A stretch of 64,000 nucleotides of DNA from Sinimarinibacterium arenosum (lineage in GTDB: Bacteria > Pseudomonadota > Gammaproteobacteria > Nevskiales > Nevskiaceae), in NCBI RefSeq assembly GCF_005047655.1, contig NZ_SUKF01000004.1, forward strand, positions 124,001 through 188,000. The letters run 5' to 3'. The notes below the pieces were generated by a model. The model was given only the letters and a program-made list of their open reading frames with translations, had not been told where the DNA came from and made no database searches. The position numbers were made by a program, and so were the translations under genes. Position 1 is the first letter of the stretch; each line of letters begins with the position of its first letter. Shown in pieces: positions 9,831 to 19,320 of this stretch.

Positions 9831-10952
9831 TCAAGCCAGTCGCTGCAGCAGCGCCTGCTCAACCGCACCGCGCTCGGCAGGCACGCGGATCAGATCCTTC
9901 AGCCCGTCCTTCATGACGATGTCCGGATCCTTCAGCCCGTTTCCGGTCAGCGTACAGACGACGGTCGAACCCGGCTTGATCTTGCCGGTTTTGATATCTG
10001 CCAGTGCACCGCACAGCGAAGTTGCTGACGCCGGCTCACAGAACACGCCTTCCTCACGCGCCAGCAGCTTCTGCGTAGCGAGGATTTCCTCGTCGCTGAA
10101 TTCATCGAACCAGCCGTTGGAATCCTTCTGCGCCGCCCAGGCCAGATCCCAGGACTGCGGATTGCCGATGCGGATTGCTGTCGCCACTGTTTCCGGATGC
10201 TCGACCGGCGCCCCGCGCAGGAACGGTGCGGCACCCGCTGCCTGATAGCCGGCCATGACCGGACGCCGGTCAGTCACTGCGGTCTTGTCATACCCGGCTC
10301 CGCCGTCGAACGGCGCGGAAGCCGCCGTGCTCAGACCGACCATCTCCGAGTAGCCCATCCAGTAGGCCGAGATGTTGCCGGCATTGCCGACGGGCAGGCA
10401 GTGATAGTCAGGGGCGCGGCCGAGTTCCTCGACGATCTCGAACGCCGCGGTCTTCTGACCCTGCAGACGATACGGATTGATCGAGTTCACGATCGCCACC
10501 GGTGCCGTCTCGGCCACTTCCTTGACAAGACGCATACCGTCGTCGAAGTTGCCCTGGATCTGCACCACGACGGCGCCATGCACCACCGCCTGGGCCAGCT
10601 TGCCCAAAGCGATCTTGCCTTCGGGAATCAGCACGAACGCGGTGATCCCGGCGCGGGCCGCATACGCCGCCGCCGCCGCCGATGTGTTTCCGGTCGACGC
10701 ACAGATAATGGCTCGCGAGCCTTCGTGCACGGCCTGCGTGACCGCCACGGTCATGCCGCGATCCTTGAATGATCCGGTTGGATTCAGCCCCTCAAACTTG
10801 ACGTAAAGCTCACCTTCAAATCCGATCTGGCGCGGAATGTTGTGCAAGCGGATCAACGGCGTGCGACCTTCTCCCAGCGAAACAGCGCGGGCTTCCGGCG
10901 CCAGCGGCAGGCGCTTGCGGTAGTGTTCGATCAATCCGGTGTAGCGGTTCAT
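9831..10952 (-). CDS. thrC: Threonine synthase
   Basis: PLP enzyme converting O-phosphohomoserine to threonine, the last step of the pathway. The 373-aa form starts at the ATG at 10952 ([11 protein letters not shown], the usual N-terminus of this class). A TTG five codons upstream is possible but unlikely. The PLP lysine is in [10 protein letters not shown] (K63). Other fold-type II signatures include the Ser/Thr-rich [14 protein letters not shown] and the glycine loop [13 protein letters not shown]. It lies downstream of hom with a 49-bp gap, giving a thr biosynthesis pair with alaC in front. Confidence 0.96.
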   Translation of the reverse strand: MNRYTGLIEHYRKRLPLAPEARAVSLGEGRTPLIRLHNIPRQIGFEGELYVKFEGLNPTGSFKDRGMTVAVTQAVHEGSRAIICASTGNTSAAAAAYAARAGITAFVLIPEGKIALGKLAQAVVHGAVVVQIQGNFDDGMRLVKEVAETAPVAIVNSINPYRLQGQKTAAFEIVEELGRAPDYHCLPVGNAGNISAYWMGYSEMVGLSTAASAPFDGGAGYDKTAVTDRRPVMAGYQAAGAAPFLRGAPVEHPETVATAIRIGNPQSWDLAWAAQKDSNGWFDEFSDEEILATQKLLAREEGVFCEPASATSLCGALADIKTGKIKPGSTVVCTLTGNGLKDPDIVMKDGLKDLIRVPAERGAVEQALLQRLA

Positions 10953-11001
10953 TTGCAGTCTCAGCAAGGCGCCATCGCGGCGCCCGATGTTGTGAATTTA
11001 A

Positions 11002-12315
11002 CTAGTCGAACTTCTCGACACGGAAGCGTGCGGCGCCGGCACGCACAAACGGAAGCTTCTGCATCTCGTCCAGCGCCGCTTCGAAGCGATGCTGCGGGAT
11101 CACCGAGGTGATCAGCGCCACGCTGGCATCGTCGCCGCCGCGCGGTTCGCGCTGCAGGATCGCTTCGACGCTGATGTCGTGCGCGGCCAGGATTGCGGTG
11201 ATCTGCGACAGCACGCCCGCTTCGTCCGCGACGGTAAGGCGCAGATAGAACGCGCTCGCGGCATCACGCACCGGCAGCACTGGCAGCGGCCGCACGGCGT
11301 CGGGCTGGAATGCCAGCGCCGGCACCACGTGCCGCGGGTCCGCCGTCAGCGCACGGGCCAGATCGAGGATGTCCGCAACGACCGCCGAAGCCGTGGCATC
11401 GCCACCGGCGCCGCGGCCGTAGAAGCCAACCTGCCCGACCGCATTGCCCTGCACGACGACGGCGTTGAGCACGCCGTCCACCTTGGCCAGCAGCGCATCG
11501 TCCGGCACCAGCGTCGGGTGCACGCGCAGCTCGATGCCGTTGTCGTGGCGCTTGGCAATACCCAGCAGCTTCACGCGATAGCCAAAGACCTGAGCGATCT
11601 TGATATCGGCGGGGCTGACGCTGCTGATGCCTTCGATCGAAATCTGCGGGAATGACAGCGGGATACCAAACGCGATTGACGCCAGAATCGCCAGCTTGTG
11701 CGCAGCATCGACACCTTCGATATCGAAGGTCGGATCCGCCTCGGCATAACCCAGCTTCTGGGCCACCGCCAGCGCATCGGCGAAGGTTTCACCCTTCTCC
11801 GTCATCTGCGTCAGAATGTAATTGCAGGTGCCGTTGATAATGCCGGCGACGGCATGGATCACGTTGCCGGCCAGCCCTTCGCGAATCGCCTTGATGATCG
11901 GAATGCCGCCGGCGACCGCCGCTTCGAACGCCACCACGGCATTGTTCTGGCGCGCGGCCTCGAAAATCTCGTTGCCGGCTTCGGCGATCAGCGCCTTATT
12001 GGCGGTGACCACGGGCTTGCCGCGCGCGACTGCGGCCAGCACCACGTCGCGTGCGACCCCGAGACCGCCGATCAGCTCGACGACGATGTCGACATCAGCC
12101 TCGCGCGCCAACGACAACGCATCGCTCCACAGCGTCACGCCCGACAGATCGCAGTCGCGCTGACGCGAGGCATCACGCGCCACCGCGTCGGTGACGACGA
12201 CCGGCTGGCCGACGCGGCGGCTGATCTCGTCGGCGTTGTTCTTCAGCAGGCGCAGCACACCCTGCCCGACCGTGCCCAGGCCAACGACCCCAACCCGTAC
12301 CGCTTGCACGCTCAT
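11002..12315 (-). CDS. hom: Homoserine dehydrogenase with C-terminal ACT domain
   Basis: NAD(P)-dependent homoserine dehydrogenase (437 aa), common to threonine, methionine and isoleucine synthesis. N-terminal Rossmann motif [13 protein letters not shown]; catalytic-domain signature [17 protein letters not shown]-terminal ACT domain ([16 protein letters not shown]) that typically binds an amino acid for feedback inhibition. It is monofunctional, without an aspartokinase domain. A strong AAGGAGG ribosome site sits inside the end of alaC, and the ATG overlaps the alaC stop by 4 bp, so the two are translationally coupled. Confidence 0.97.
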   Translation of the reverse strand: MSVQAVRVGVVGLGTVGQGVLRLLKNNADEISRRVGQPVVVTDAVARDASRQRDCDLSGVTLWSDALSLAREADVDIVVELIGGLGVARDVVLAAVARGKPVVTANKALIAEAGNEIFEAARQNNAVVAFEAAVAGGIPIIKAIREGLAGNVIHAVAGIINGTCNYILTQMTEKGETFADALAVAQKLGYAEADPTFDIEGVDAAHKLAILASIAFGIPLSFPQISIEGISSVSPADIKIAQVFGYRVKLLGIAKRHDNGIELRVHPTLVPDDALLAKVDGVLNAVVVQGNAVGQVGFYGRGAGGDATASAVVADILDLARALTADPRHVVPALAFQPDAVRPLPVLPVRDAASAFYLRLTVADEAGVLSQITAILAAHDISVEAILQREPRGGDDASVALITSVIPQHRFEAALDEMQKLPFVRAGAARFRVEKFD

Positions 12316-13544
12316 ACGCGCGCCTCCTTGAGCATGCGTTTGATGCCTCGAATCGCCTGACGCGTGCGATGTTCGTTCTCGATCAGCGCAAAGCGCACAT
12401 GGGTATCGCCGTATTCGCCGAATCCGATGCCCGGCGATACCGCCACCTTGGCCTCGTCAATCAGGCGCTTGCAGAATTCCAGCGAACCCATCGCCTTGAA
12501 TGGCTCCGGAATTTCAGCCCAGACGAACATGGTCGCCTTGGGCTTCTCGACCTTCCAGCCGGCAGCGTTCAGACCGTCGCAGAGCACGTCGCGACGAGAA
12601 CGGTACATCTCGCAGATTTCACTGACGCAGTCCTGCGGACCGTCCAGCGCCGCGATCGCCGCGACCTGGATCGGCGTGAACATGCCGTAGTCCAGATACG
12701 ACTTGATCCGCGCCAGCGCGCCAACCAGGGTCGGATTGCCCGCCATGAAACCCACGCGCCAGCCTGGCATGTTGTAGGACTTCGACAGCGTGAAGAACTC
12801 GACCGCGACATCCTTGGCACCCGGCACCTGCAACACCGAGGGCGCGACATAGCCGTCGAACACGATGTCCGCGTAGGCAAGGTCGTGCACCAGCCAGATC
12901 TGATGTTCCTTGCACAGCGCCACAGCCTTTTCGAAGAACGCCAGGTCGACGCACTGCGTGGTCGGATTACCCGGGAAGTTCAGGATCAGCATCTTCGGCG
13001 CCGGCCAGGTTTCCTTGATCGCGCGCTCCAGCTCCTCGAAGAAATCGACTTCCGGTGTTATGCGCACGTGACGCACATCGGCGCCGGCGAGCACCACACC
13101 GTATGGATGGATCGGATACGCCGGATTCGGCACCAGCACGACGTCGCCGGCTGACAGCGTCGCAAATGCCAGATGCGCCAGGCCTTCCTTGGAGCCGATG
13201 GTGGCGATCACCTCGGTCTCGGGATCGAGATCGACGTCGAAACGACGCTTGTACCAGTTGGCCATGGCTCGACGCAGGCGCGGCACGCCCTTTGACACCG
13301 AGTAGCGGTGTGTATGGGTGCCGTCCTCGTCGTGGTGCTCGGGCTTGACGTAATCCGAGTCAGTACCGCGCACTGCGGCCTCGACCAGCTTGTCGACGAT
13401 GTGTCTGGGCGTCGGCTGATCGGGATTGCCCATGCTGAAGTCAATCACGTCATCGCCACGGGCTCGTGCGGCCTTCTTCAGATCACCAACGATGTTGAAG
13501 ACGTAAGGCGGCAGGCGCTGAATGCGCGGAAAGACAGTATTCAC
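12312..13544 (-). CDS. alaC: Alanine transaminase AlaC-type aminotransferase
   Basis: Fold-type I PLP aminotransferase (410 aa), close in style to the AlaC/YfdZ alanine-pyruvate transaminase group (N-terminus [11 protein letters not shown], then [12 protein letters not shown]). The PLP lysine lies in [15 protein letters not shown]. Start codon is GTG at 13544. It precedes hom-thrC with a 4-bp overlap, an arrangement in which this enzyme supplies amino groups next to threonine synthesis. Exact substrate is from family resemblance. A TTGTAA-18-AATAAT promoter-like pair lies at about 13600-13629 on the minus strand, overlapping the terminator of the upstream operon. Confidence 0.9.
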   Translation of the reverse strand: MNTVFPRIQRLPPYVFNIVGDLKKAARARGDDVIDFSMGNPDQPTPRHIVDKLVEAAVRGTDSDYVKPEHHDEDGTHTHRYSVSKGVPRLRRAMANWYKRRFDVDLDPETEVIATIGSKEGLAHLAFATLSAGDVVLVPNPAYPIHPYGVVLAGADVRHVRITPEVDFFEELERAIKETWPAPKMLILNFPGNPTTQCVDLAFFEKAVALCKEHQIWLVHDLAYADIVFDGYVAPSVLQVPGAKDVAVEFFTLSKSYNMPGWRVGFMAGNPTLVGALARIKSYLDYGMFTPIQVAAIAALDGPQDCVSEICEMYRSRRDVLCDGLNAAGWKVEKPKATMFVWAEIPEPFKAMGSLEFCKRLIDEAKVAVSPGIGFGEYGDTHVRFALIENEHRTRQAIRGIKRMLKEARV

Positions 13545-13581
13545 GGGAGTTCCGACGGCGATTAAAGCCCCGAAAGGCTTG

Positions 13582-13611
13582 AAAAAAGGGCGCGTATTAT
13601 TGATCCGCGCC
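13582..13611 (-). terminator. Rho-independent terminator after the surE-pcm-yqaA-M23 operon
   Basis: On the minus strand GGCGCG pairs with CGCGCC around an 11-nt loop and is followed directly by CTTTTTTC. It lies 34-63 bp after the M23 gene stop and before alaC, so it should close the upstream operon. Confidence 0.65.
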
Positions 13612-13644
13612 GCATTCGTTTACAAACACCGGTCGCGGCAGGTG

Positions 13645-14412
13645 TCAGGACGGCTGGCGCGGCAATGATTCGCGTGGGTCGATCGGTCGACCGCCACGAC
13701 GGATTTCAAAGTGCAGCAAGGGCTTGTTTTCCGGCCCGCGTCCCATGCGCCCGATCGGCTGACCGGCAGTGACCAGATCGCCCTCATTGACGTGCCGCGA
13801 CTGGTTGTAGCCGTAGGCGGACAGATATTCGTCGTCGTGCTTGATGATGATCAGCTCACCATAGCCCTTCAGCGCGTTGCCGCTGTAGACCACCCGGCCG
13901 GGCGCTGCAGCGAACACCGGCTGACCTTCGTTGCCGGTGAAATCCAGGCCCTTGCTACCCTGATCGCCGAATCCACGCACCACTTGGCCCTGTGTCGGCC
14001 AGATCCAGCTGATCGGTCCTGACGGCAGCGCGGTTGCAGGCCGTTGTGTCGTGACAGGAGCCGTCGTGACGCCTGACGGCAGCGTTGCAACCGTTGCAGG
14101 ACGCGAAACGGCGGGGACCGCGGCAACCGCGGTCCGGCCATCGCCAGGCGGCCTCAGCGTCAGGATCTGACCCGGCATGATCAGGTAATCGGAGCCGATG
14201 CCGTTCCACCGGGCCAGTTCTCGATAGTCCAGGCCATTGCGAAACGCGATCGAGTACATGGTGTCGCCGCGCACCACGCGATACTGGCCGGCAGTGAGGG
14301 GGCGCTGCGGTTCGTTGCCGCGACTGCCACGGCCGTCCTCCCACGACGACCAGCCGGCGCAGCCGCCAAGCAGGACGACCGAAGCGAGCAGACCGGCACG
14401 GGTCGCTGACAT
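13645..14412 (-). CDS. NlpD-like lipoprotein, LysM plus M23 peptidase-like domain
   Basis: Envelope lipoprotein of 255 aa. The ATG at 14412 gives a lipoprotein signal (MSATRAGLLASVVLLGGCAG), better than the longer upstream frame. A LysM motif follows (YRVVRGDTMYSIAFRNGLDYRELARWN). The C-terminal M23/LytM domain has GLDFTGNEGQPVFAAAPGRVVY and YGYNQSRHVNEGDLV. The canonical zinc ligands (HxxxD, HxH) are missing or altered (no HxxxD; LLHFEIR retains one His), so it is probably a non-catalytic amidase activator like NlpD/EnvC. It is the last gene of surE-pcm-yqaA-nlpD; rpoS, which often follows nlpD, is absent. Confidence 0.88.
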   Translation of the reverse strand: MSATRAGLLASVVLLGGCAGWSSWEDGRGSRGNEPQRPLTAGQYRVVRGDTMYSIAFRNGLDYRELARWNGIGSDYLIMPGQILTLRPPGDGRTAVAAVPAVSRPATVATLPSGVTTAPVTTQRPATALPSGPISWIWPTQGQVVRGFGDQGSKGLDFTGNEGQPVFAAAPGRVVYSGNALKGYGELIIIKHDDEYLSAYGYNQSRHVNEGDLVTAGQPIGRMGRGPENKPLLHFEIRRGGRPIDPRESLPRQPS

Positions 14413-14422
14413 CAGGCCGCCC

Positions 14423-15001
14423 TCATGCCTTCCAGATTCCAACGCCGATGACGATGGCCCCCAGGGTGGCCCACCCCAGAACGTCGACGTAGCGTTTCAA
14501 CTGCGGCTCAAAGCGCGGACCGAACCAGCGCATCGCAGCGGCAACCAGAAAGAAACGTCCACCACGCCCAATTACCGCGCCGACCACGAATGGCAGCAGT
14601 TGCATCTGCGCCGCACCCGCGGAGATCGTGAAGACCTTGAACGGGATCGGAGTGAAACCGGCCGCGAGGATGGCCCAGAACCCGTAGTGCTCGAACCAGC
14701 CGACAGCGGTGTCGTAAGCCCCTCGATAGCCCCAGTCATCGATGATCGGCAGCGCGACATCCAGCAGGTAGTAGCCGATCAGATAGCCGAGAAAGCCTCC
14801 GAATACCGAAGTCACCGTGGTCAACGCCGCCAGGCGCCACCATTTATCCGGTTGCGCCAGGGTCATCGGAATCAGCATCACATCCGGCGGGATCGGAAAA
14901 AACGTCGCCTCGGCCACGCTGTTCACCGCCAGATACCATTGCGCGTGGCGATGCTGCGCAGCGCGCAGCGTGGCGTCGTACATGCGTCCGAACAGCCGCA
15001 T
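14423..15001 (-). CDS. YqaA-family (DedA-like) membrane protein
   Basis: A 192-aa integral membrane protein of the YqaA/SNARE-associated DedA superfamily. Visible hallmarks are an N-terminal amphipathic stretch, the EATFFPIPPDVMLIPMTLA motif, a glycine-rich hydrophobic helix (VFGGFLGYLIGYY), and the GFTPIPFKVFTISAG motif. Function in this family is not well settled; DedA relatives act in lipid transport and proton-motive-force maintenance. The ATG overlaps the pcm stop (ATGA), and it precedes the NlpD-like gene by 10 bp. Confidence 0.88.
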   Translation of the reverse strand: MRLFGRMYDATLRAAQHRHAQWYLAVNSVAEATFFPIPPDVMLIPMTLAQPDKWWRLAALTTVTSVFGGFLGYLIGYYLLDVALPIIDDWGYRGAYDTAVGWFEHYGFWAILAAGFTPIPFKVFTISAGAAQMQLLPFVVGAVIGRGGRFFLVAAAMRWFGPRFEPQLKRYVDVLGWATLGAIVIGVGIWKA

Positions 15002-15669
15002 CAGACCTTGCCTGCCAGTAGTGGCACGAAACTGACGGCGCCCATGTCCTGCTCGCGGATGCCGGCGCCACGTCGGTCGATCACGCGCAAGCTCTGCGCC
15101 CCTTGCGGCCCCACCGGAATGATCAGGCGACCACTCGGCGACAGTTGCTGGATCAGCGCTTCGGGTACCGCGGCCGCGCCGGCCGTCACGATAATGCCGT
15201 CGTACGGCGCATACGGCGGCCAGCCATTGATGCCGTCCGCGTAGCCGAAATGGATATTGCGATAATTGAGCCCGGCCAAGCGCCGGCGCGCCGCTTCAGA
15301 AAGCGGCTTGATCCGCTCGACGGTGAAAACGGTTGTGACCAGCTCAGCCAGCACCGCGGTCTGATACCCGCTGCCAGTGCCGACTTCGAGCACGCGCTGC
15401 GGTCGCCGTCCGGTCAGCAGGGCCTGCGTCATCATCGCCACCACCAGCGGCTGCGAGATCGTCTGCGCGTGACCGATCGGCAAGGCATTGTTTTCGTAGG
15501 CGCGATTCTTCAAGGCGTCATCGACGAACTGATGTCGAGGCACCTTGCCCAGCGCGGCGAGCACACGCTCGTTGCTGACACCCTGCTGTCTCAGCGCTTC
15601 GACCAGCCGCTGTTGCGCACTGCTTGTCGCCGGCGCAGCTGCACCGCGATGGGACCGCAGCATACTCAT
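15001..15669 (-). CDS. pcm: Protein-L-isoaspartate O-methyltransferase
   Basis: SAM-dependent repair enzyme (222 aa) that methylates L-isoaspartyl residues in damaged proteins. The ATG at 15669 overlaps the surE stop (ATGA) and is chosen over a long upstream extension that only reads through surE in another frame. Visible motifs: pre-motif NNALPIGHAQTISQP, SAM-binding VLEVGTGSGYQTAVLAEL, and the C-terminal SGRLIIPVG. surE-pcm is a conserved stationary-phase survival pair. Confidence 0.96.
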   Translation of the reverse strand: MSMLRSHRGAAAPATSSAQQRLVEALRQQGVSNERVLAALGKVPRHQFVDDALKNRAYENNALPIGHAQTISQPLVVAMMTQALLTGRRPQRVLEVGTGSGYQTAVLAELVTTVFTVERIKPLSEAARRRLAGLNYRNIHFGYADGINGWPPYAPYDGIIVTAGAAAVPEALIQQLSPSGRLIIPVGPQGAQSLRVIDRRGAGIREQDMGAVSFVPLLAGKV

Positions 15670-16412
15670 AGCAGCTGCACCCACTGCGCCAGCCGCTCCA
15701 TCGCAGCATGTCGGGTCAGATCCACCAGCAATGGCGTGATCGCCACCTTGCCCTGGGCCACTGCATGAAAATCGGTGCCTGGGCCACAGTCTGCCTCCCC
15801 CCCCGCGACACCGATCCAGTAGATCGTGCGCCCGCGCGGATCGCTGGAACGCTGCGTGGTGTCGGCACGGTGACGATGCCCCAGGCGCGTCACCTCGAAG
15901 CCCTGCAGGGCTTCCCATGGCAGGTCCGGCACATTGACGTTCAGAATCGTATCGCCCGGCAGCGGTTCGTCCTGCAGGCGTTCGATCAGGCGCAACGTCA
16001 CCCGAGCAGCGGTGTCGTAATGCTGCGGATTGACTGATACGCAGGAAACGGCGATCGCAGGCCGCCCCAGATGGCGGCCTTCCATCGCGGCAGCAACAGT
16101 GCCGGAATACAGCGTGTCGTCGCCGAGATTGGCACCAGCATTGATGCCGGACACCACCATGTCCTGCGGCTCATCCAGCAGGCCGGTCAGCGCCAGATGC
16201 ACGCAGTCGGTCGGCGTGCCATCCACGCACAGGGTGCCGTCGGCATGCGCTTGCACGCGCAGCGGGCGCAGCAGGGTCAGCGAGTTGCTCGCACCGCTGC
16301 GGTTGCGGTCCGGCGCCACCACAGCAACCTGGTGCTGGCGGCTCAGATGCTCGCGCAGGCAGAGCAGGCCCGGGGCCATGCAGCCATCATCGTTGGAAAG
16401 AAGGATCTTCAT
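15666..16412 (-). CDS. surE: SurE, 5'/3'-nucleotidase
   Basis: Metal-dependent nucleoside monophosphatase/exopolyphosphatase (248 aa). The ATG at 16412 gives the canonical MKILLSNDDG N-terminus with the metal-binding NDDG and downstream APG; the longer frame upstream is not part of the protein. Further signatures are RSGASNSLTL, DGTPTDCVHLAL and SGINAGANLGDDTLYSGTVAAAMEG. It is the first gene of the surE-pcm-yqaA-nlpD operon and is divergent from the Smr-domain gene, with 79 bp between starts. Confidence 0.97.
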   Translation of the reverse strand: MKILLSNDDGCMAPGLLCLREHLSRQHQVAVVAPDRNRSGASNSLTLLRPLRVQAHADGTLCVDGTPTDCVHLALTGLLDEPQDMVVSGINAGANLGDDTLYSGTVAAAMEGRHLGRPAIAVSCVSVNPQHYDTAARVTLRLIERLQDEPLPGDTILNVNVPDLPWEALQGFEVTRLGHRHRADTTQRSSDPRGRTIYWIGVAGGEADCGPGTDFHAVAQGKVAITPLLVDLTRHAAMERLAQWVQLL

Positions 16413-16491
16413 GCGGTCCAATGTTAGTCGGCGAAGTTTACCGGCTTTGCCGGCTATCATGGGCTGGCAAAGACCGCTTGGATTTGTGTCG

Positions 16492-17019
16492 ATGGACGAG
16501 GAAGACGACGCCAACCTGTTCCGCCGCGCCATGACCGGCGTGCGCGAGCTCAAGGCGTCGCCGCGGATCAGCCCACGCACACAATCCCCGGTGCCAACTC
16601 CGCAACAGCGGCACGCCGACGACCGCCGGGTTTTGCAGGAGATGCTGGCTGAGCCGGATCCAGAGTGGCTGGAGCATGGCGAAACGCTGCTGTATCGAGC
16701 CGAAGGGCTGGCCGAGAGCGTTCTGCGCAGTCTGCGTCGAGGGCACTACCGCGTGACCCGGGAATTGGATCTGCACGGTCTCAACCGCACCCAGGCACTG
16801 AGCTGTGTGCACCAGTTCCTCGACGAATGCCGTGCCGAGCGCGCGCACTGCGTGCGCATCATTCACGGTAAGGGTAATCGCTCACCCAACAGCGGCCCGA
16901 TACTGAAAACTCTGCTGGATCGCTGGCTGCGGCGCCGCAATGACGTGCTGGCATTTTGCAGCGCACGCCCGGTCGATGGCGGAACCGGAGCCGTGTACGT
17001 GCTGCTGCGCAGCCGCTGA
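16492..17019 (+). CDS. Smr-domain protein (putative endonuclease SmrA/B type)
   Basis: A 175-aa protein with a C-terminal Smr (MutS2-related) domain: RELDLHGLNRTQAL, then VRIIHGKGNRS and the closing GGTGAVYVLLR. The Smr domain has nicking or RNA-cleavage activity in characterised members; E. coli SmrB cleaves mRNA at collided ribosomes. The start at MDEEDDANLF is preferred; the frame is open upstream into surE territory. The N-terminal ~85 residues are charged and variable. It is divergent from surE and convergent with the TetR gene. Confidence 0.9.
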   Translation: MDEEDDANLFRRAMTGVRELKASPRISPRTQSPVPTPQQRHADDRRVLQEMLAEPDPEWLEHGETLLYRAEGLAESVLRSLRRGHYRVTRELDLHGLNRTQALSCVHQFLDECRAERAHCVRIIHGKGNRSPNSGPILKTLLDRWLRRRNDVLAFCSARPVDGGTGAVYVLLRSR

Positions 17020-17028
17020 CGCCGGCGA

Positions 17029-17673
17029 TCAGGGCAGGCATTCGCGGGCTGCCGCGTCACCGAGTCCGATCAGATCCAGCGACAGCTGAGTCAACAGCTG
17101 CGCAAAACACGGCGAGCCATTCAGGCGTGCAATCTGCAAGCCCCCCTGCAGCGAAGCGCCGACTTCGACCGCCTTGTCGATGGCATCACCACGGAAGCGC
17201 AGTACGCCGTCACGTCGGCCCTGCTCCAGCACATCGGCCAGCCAGCGCTGTGTATCGCGCATCAGCAATCGCGCCTCGTGCTGCATGGCTTGCGGCAGTA
17301 CGGCGAACTCCGCAGCGAGCACGCCACCCGGGCACAAGCTGCAGTCTCCCGTCTCGAGCTGCGCGCTATACCGCGCGAAATACGCACGCAGCTTTCCCCA
17401 GTCATCCAGCTCAACCGGCAACGAACGGATCCATTCGTGGAACTGGGTGCGATAACGCTGCACCAGCGCGACCCCTAAGTCTTCCTTGCTCGGAAAATGA
17501 TAGTGAATCGCAGCATTGCGGATGCCCAGCTGAACCGCAATGTGCTGATAGGCGAAGCCGCCATAGCCGCGCCGCCGCAGCAAATCATCGGCACAGGCCA
17601 GAATCGCCTCTCGCGTATCCCGCCGACTGCGATCCGGGGGTGATCCGGCACTCATGGCTGCGCTGTCCGACAT
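17029..17673 (-). CDS. TetR/AcrR-family transcriptional regulator
   Basis: A 214-aa dimeric DNA-binding regulator. The N-terminal helix-turn-helix is clear (TREAILACADDLLRRRGYGGFAYQHIAVQLGI...AAIHYHFPSKEDLG, shown here in part). The ligand domain contains GDCSLCPGGVLAAEF, a Cys-containing motif common in a TetR subgroup controlling efflux or detoxification genes. The start at 17673 (MSDSAAMSAG) is chosen over a GTG further upstream; a second Met six codons later is possible. No efflux or target operon is adjacent, so its regulon cannot be inferred. Confidence 0.9.
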   Translation of the reverse strand: MSDSAAMSAGSPPDRSRRDTREAILACADDLLRRRGYGGFAYQHIAVQLGIRNAAIHYHFPSKEDLGVALVQRYRTQFHEWIRSLPVELDDWGKLRAYFARYSAQLETGDCSLCPGGVLAAEFAVLPQAMQHEARLLMRDTQRWLADVLEQGRRDGVLRFRGDAIDKAVEVGASLQGGLQIARLNGSPCFAQLLTQLSLDLIGLGDAAARECLP

Positions 17674-17737
17674 CGTCTGAGTGTATTCCCCCACTACACC
17701 CCGCCACAACGCAAAAGCAGTGCAGTGGACTTACCCA

Positions 17738-18514
17738 TCATGCGCGGCCTAAGGCGCTAGCTTCTGCGTGCGCCCCTGCGGCAACACTGCGCTGGCGAAA
17801 CGCCTCGTAAAGGCACACAGCGGCCGCTACCGAAACATTGAGGCTTTCGGCTTTGCCGTGCATCGGGATCTTGACCAGGCGGTCGCAGGTTTCGCGGGTC
17901 AGGCGTCGCAGCCCCTCACCTTCGGCTCCCATCACCAATACTGTCGGACCGGTCAGATCGACCTGATACAGGGTCGAATCGGCTTCTCCGGCCAGCCCGG
18001 TGATCCAGTAGCCCAATTCCTTCAGTCGTTCGAGCGAGCGGGACAGATTGGTGACCGCAATCATCGGCACCCGTTCGGCAGCACCGGCCGCCGCCTTGCG
18101 CGCAACCGCGGTGAGACCGGCGCTGCGATCCTTCGGCAACAACACCGCGGTGACTCCCACCGCCTCCGCGGTGCGCAGACAGGCGCCGAGGTTGTGCGGA
18201 TCCTGCACCCCATCCAGCGCCAGCAGCAGGTGATGCGGTTCAGCCTGCCGATACAGCACATCCTCGCTGTCGAATGCTTTCTCAGGCACATAGGCGAGCA
18301 CGCCCTGATGCCGCAGGCCTGGCGCCTTCAGATCCAGCTCCGAGCGCGGCACCACACGCACATGCACCGATAGCGCCTTCGCCAGTCGCTGGATCGTGCG
18401 GCTGCGCTCATCCTGGCGGGTATCCGCCAGCAGGATTTCGAAGGGCTTGTCATGCGCGTCTTCCAGCGCTGCCTGTACCGCATGAAAACCGCCAATGACC
18501 GTGGTTTTTGCCAC
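17738..18514 (-). CDS. rlmB: 23S rRNA (guanosine-2'-O-)-methyltransferase RlmB
   Basis: SPOUT-class methyltransferase (258 aa) that methylates G2251 of 23S rRNA in E. coli. N-terminal substrate-binding domain from VIGGFHAVQAAL; SPOUT knot motifs NLGACLRTAEAVG, VLVMGAEGEGLR and IPMHGKAESLNVSVAAAVCLYE. It follows rnr as in E. coli, but here an OmpA-type lipoprotein gene and a terminator separate the two, so rlmB probably has its own promoter. Confidence 0.96.
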   Translation of the reverse strand: MAKTTVIGGFHAVQAALEDAHDKPFEILLADTRQDERSRTIQRLAKALSVHVRVVPRSELDLKAPGLRHQGVLAYVPEKAFDSEDVLYRQAEPHHLLLALDGVQDPHNLGACLRTAEAVGVTAVLLPKDRSAGLTAVARKAAAGAAERVPMIAVTNLSRSLERLKELGYWITGLAGEADSTLYQVDLTGPTVLVMGAEGEGLRRLTRETCDRLVKIPMHGKAESLNVSVAAAVCLYEAFRQRSVAAGAHAEASALGRA

Positions 18515-18564
18515 TGCTGACTACTCCGGATGGGGCGCCGATTGTGCCGCTTTCGGCGGCTCAC

Positions 18565-18594
18565 AAAAAGTTCGCCCCCGCGCTGGCGGGGGCG
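18565..18594 (-). terminator. Rho-independent terminator after the rnr-OmpA lipoprotein operon
   Basis: Perfect 9-bp stem (CGCCCCCGC / GCGGGGGCG) with a 4-nt loop, followed on the minus strand by AACTTTTTG, 30 bp after the OmpA-lipoprotein stop. It separates that operon from rlmB. Confidence 0.85.
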
Positions 18595-18624
18595 ACTGAT
18601 CACAGATGGGCGCAATTCAGGCGC

Positions 18625-19320
18625 TTATGAGCCCAGATACGGCGGCGGCGCCCAGGCCTGCTGTTCCTGACCTTCAATCACCGGTTTGATGATGATGTCG
18701 ACGCGACGGTTGCGGGATTCGGCAACGCCGTCACCGGTCCGCACCAGCAATTCGCGCTCGCCACGGCCTTCCTGGCGGATACGCGTGCCTGGCAAGCCCT
18801 GGGAGCTCATGTAGCTGGCAACCGATGCCGCGCGGCGCTCGGACAAGCTCTGGTTGTGCGCGTCGCTGCCAGTGGTATCGGTGTGGCCGACGACGTGAAT
18901 CACGGTCTTGTCGTAGGTCTTGAGCACGTTGGCGATCTTGGCATAGGTATTCATCGCCTCCGGACGGATCTGCGCGCTGTCGACGTCGAAGCTGACGTCG
19001 CTAGCGATGCCGATCTTCAGCGCGTCACCCGCGATCTGCGTGATCTGCAGCTCGTTGCGTGCCGCTTCGGCAGCCAGCTGCTGATTGAGTTCAGCCTTCT
19101 GCTTGTCCATGTAATTGCCAACCGCGCCACCGGCGATCGCGCCGACCACGGCCCCGACGATCGGCGCGCCCTTGGCATGACTGACCTGATTGCCCAGTAC
19201 ACCGCCGGCGATGGCGCCGATCACCGCGCCGGTCTTGGCGCGCTGGTTCGGGTCATCGGTAGCACAGGCGCTGAGTCCGCCAATCACCGCCGCACACACT
19301 GCCACGCGAAATGCCTTCAT
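18625..19320 (-). CDS. OmpA-family lipoprotein with glycine-zipper region (YiaD-like)
   Basis: A 231-aa outer-membrane lipoprotein. Signal MKAFRVAVCAAVIGGLSAC ends in a lipobox cysteine. Two glycine-zipper segments follow (GAVIGAIAGGVLG; GAVVGAIAGGAVGNY). The C-terminal OmpA domain (SDVSFDVDSAQIRP, VVGHTDTTGSDAHNQSLSERRA, NRRVDIIIKP) should bind peptidoglycan. This YiaD-type architecture tethers the outer membrane to the wall. Its ATG overlaps the rnr stop by 4 bp, so translation should be coupled to RNase R. It is followed by a strong terminator. Confidence 0.93.
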   Translation of the reverse strand: MKAFRVAVCAAVIGGLSACATDDPNQRAKTGAVIGAIAGGVLGNQVSHAKGAPIVGAVVGAIAGGAVGNYMDKQKAELNQQLAAEAARNELQITQIAGDALKIGIASDVSFDVDSAQIRPEAMNTYAKIANVLKTYDKTVIHVVGHTDTTGSDAHNQSLSERRAASVASYMSSQGLPGTRIRQEGRGERELLVRTGDGVAESRNRRVDIIIKPVIEGQEQQAWAPPPYLGS

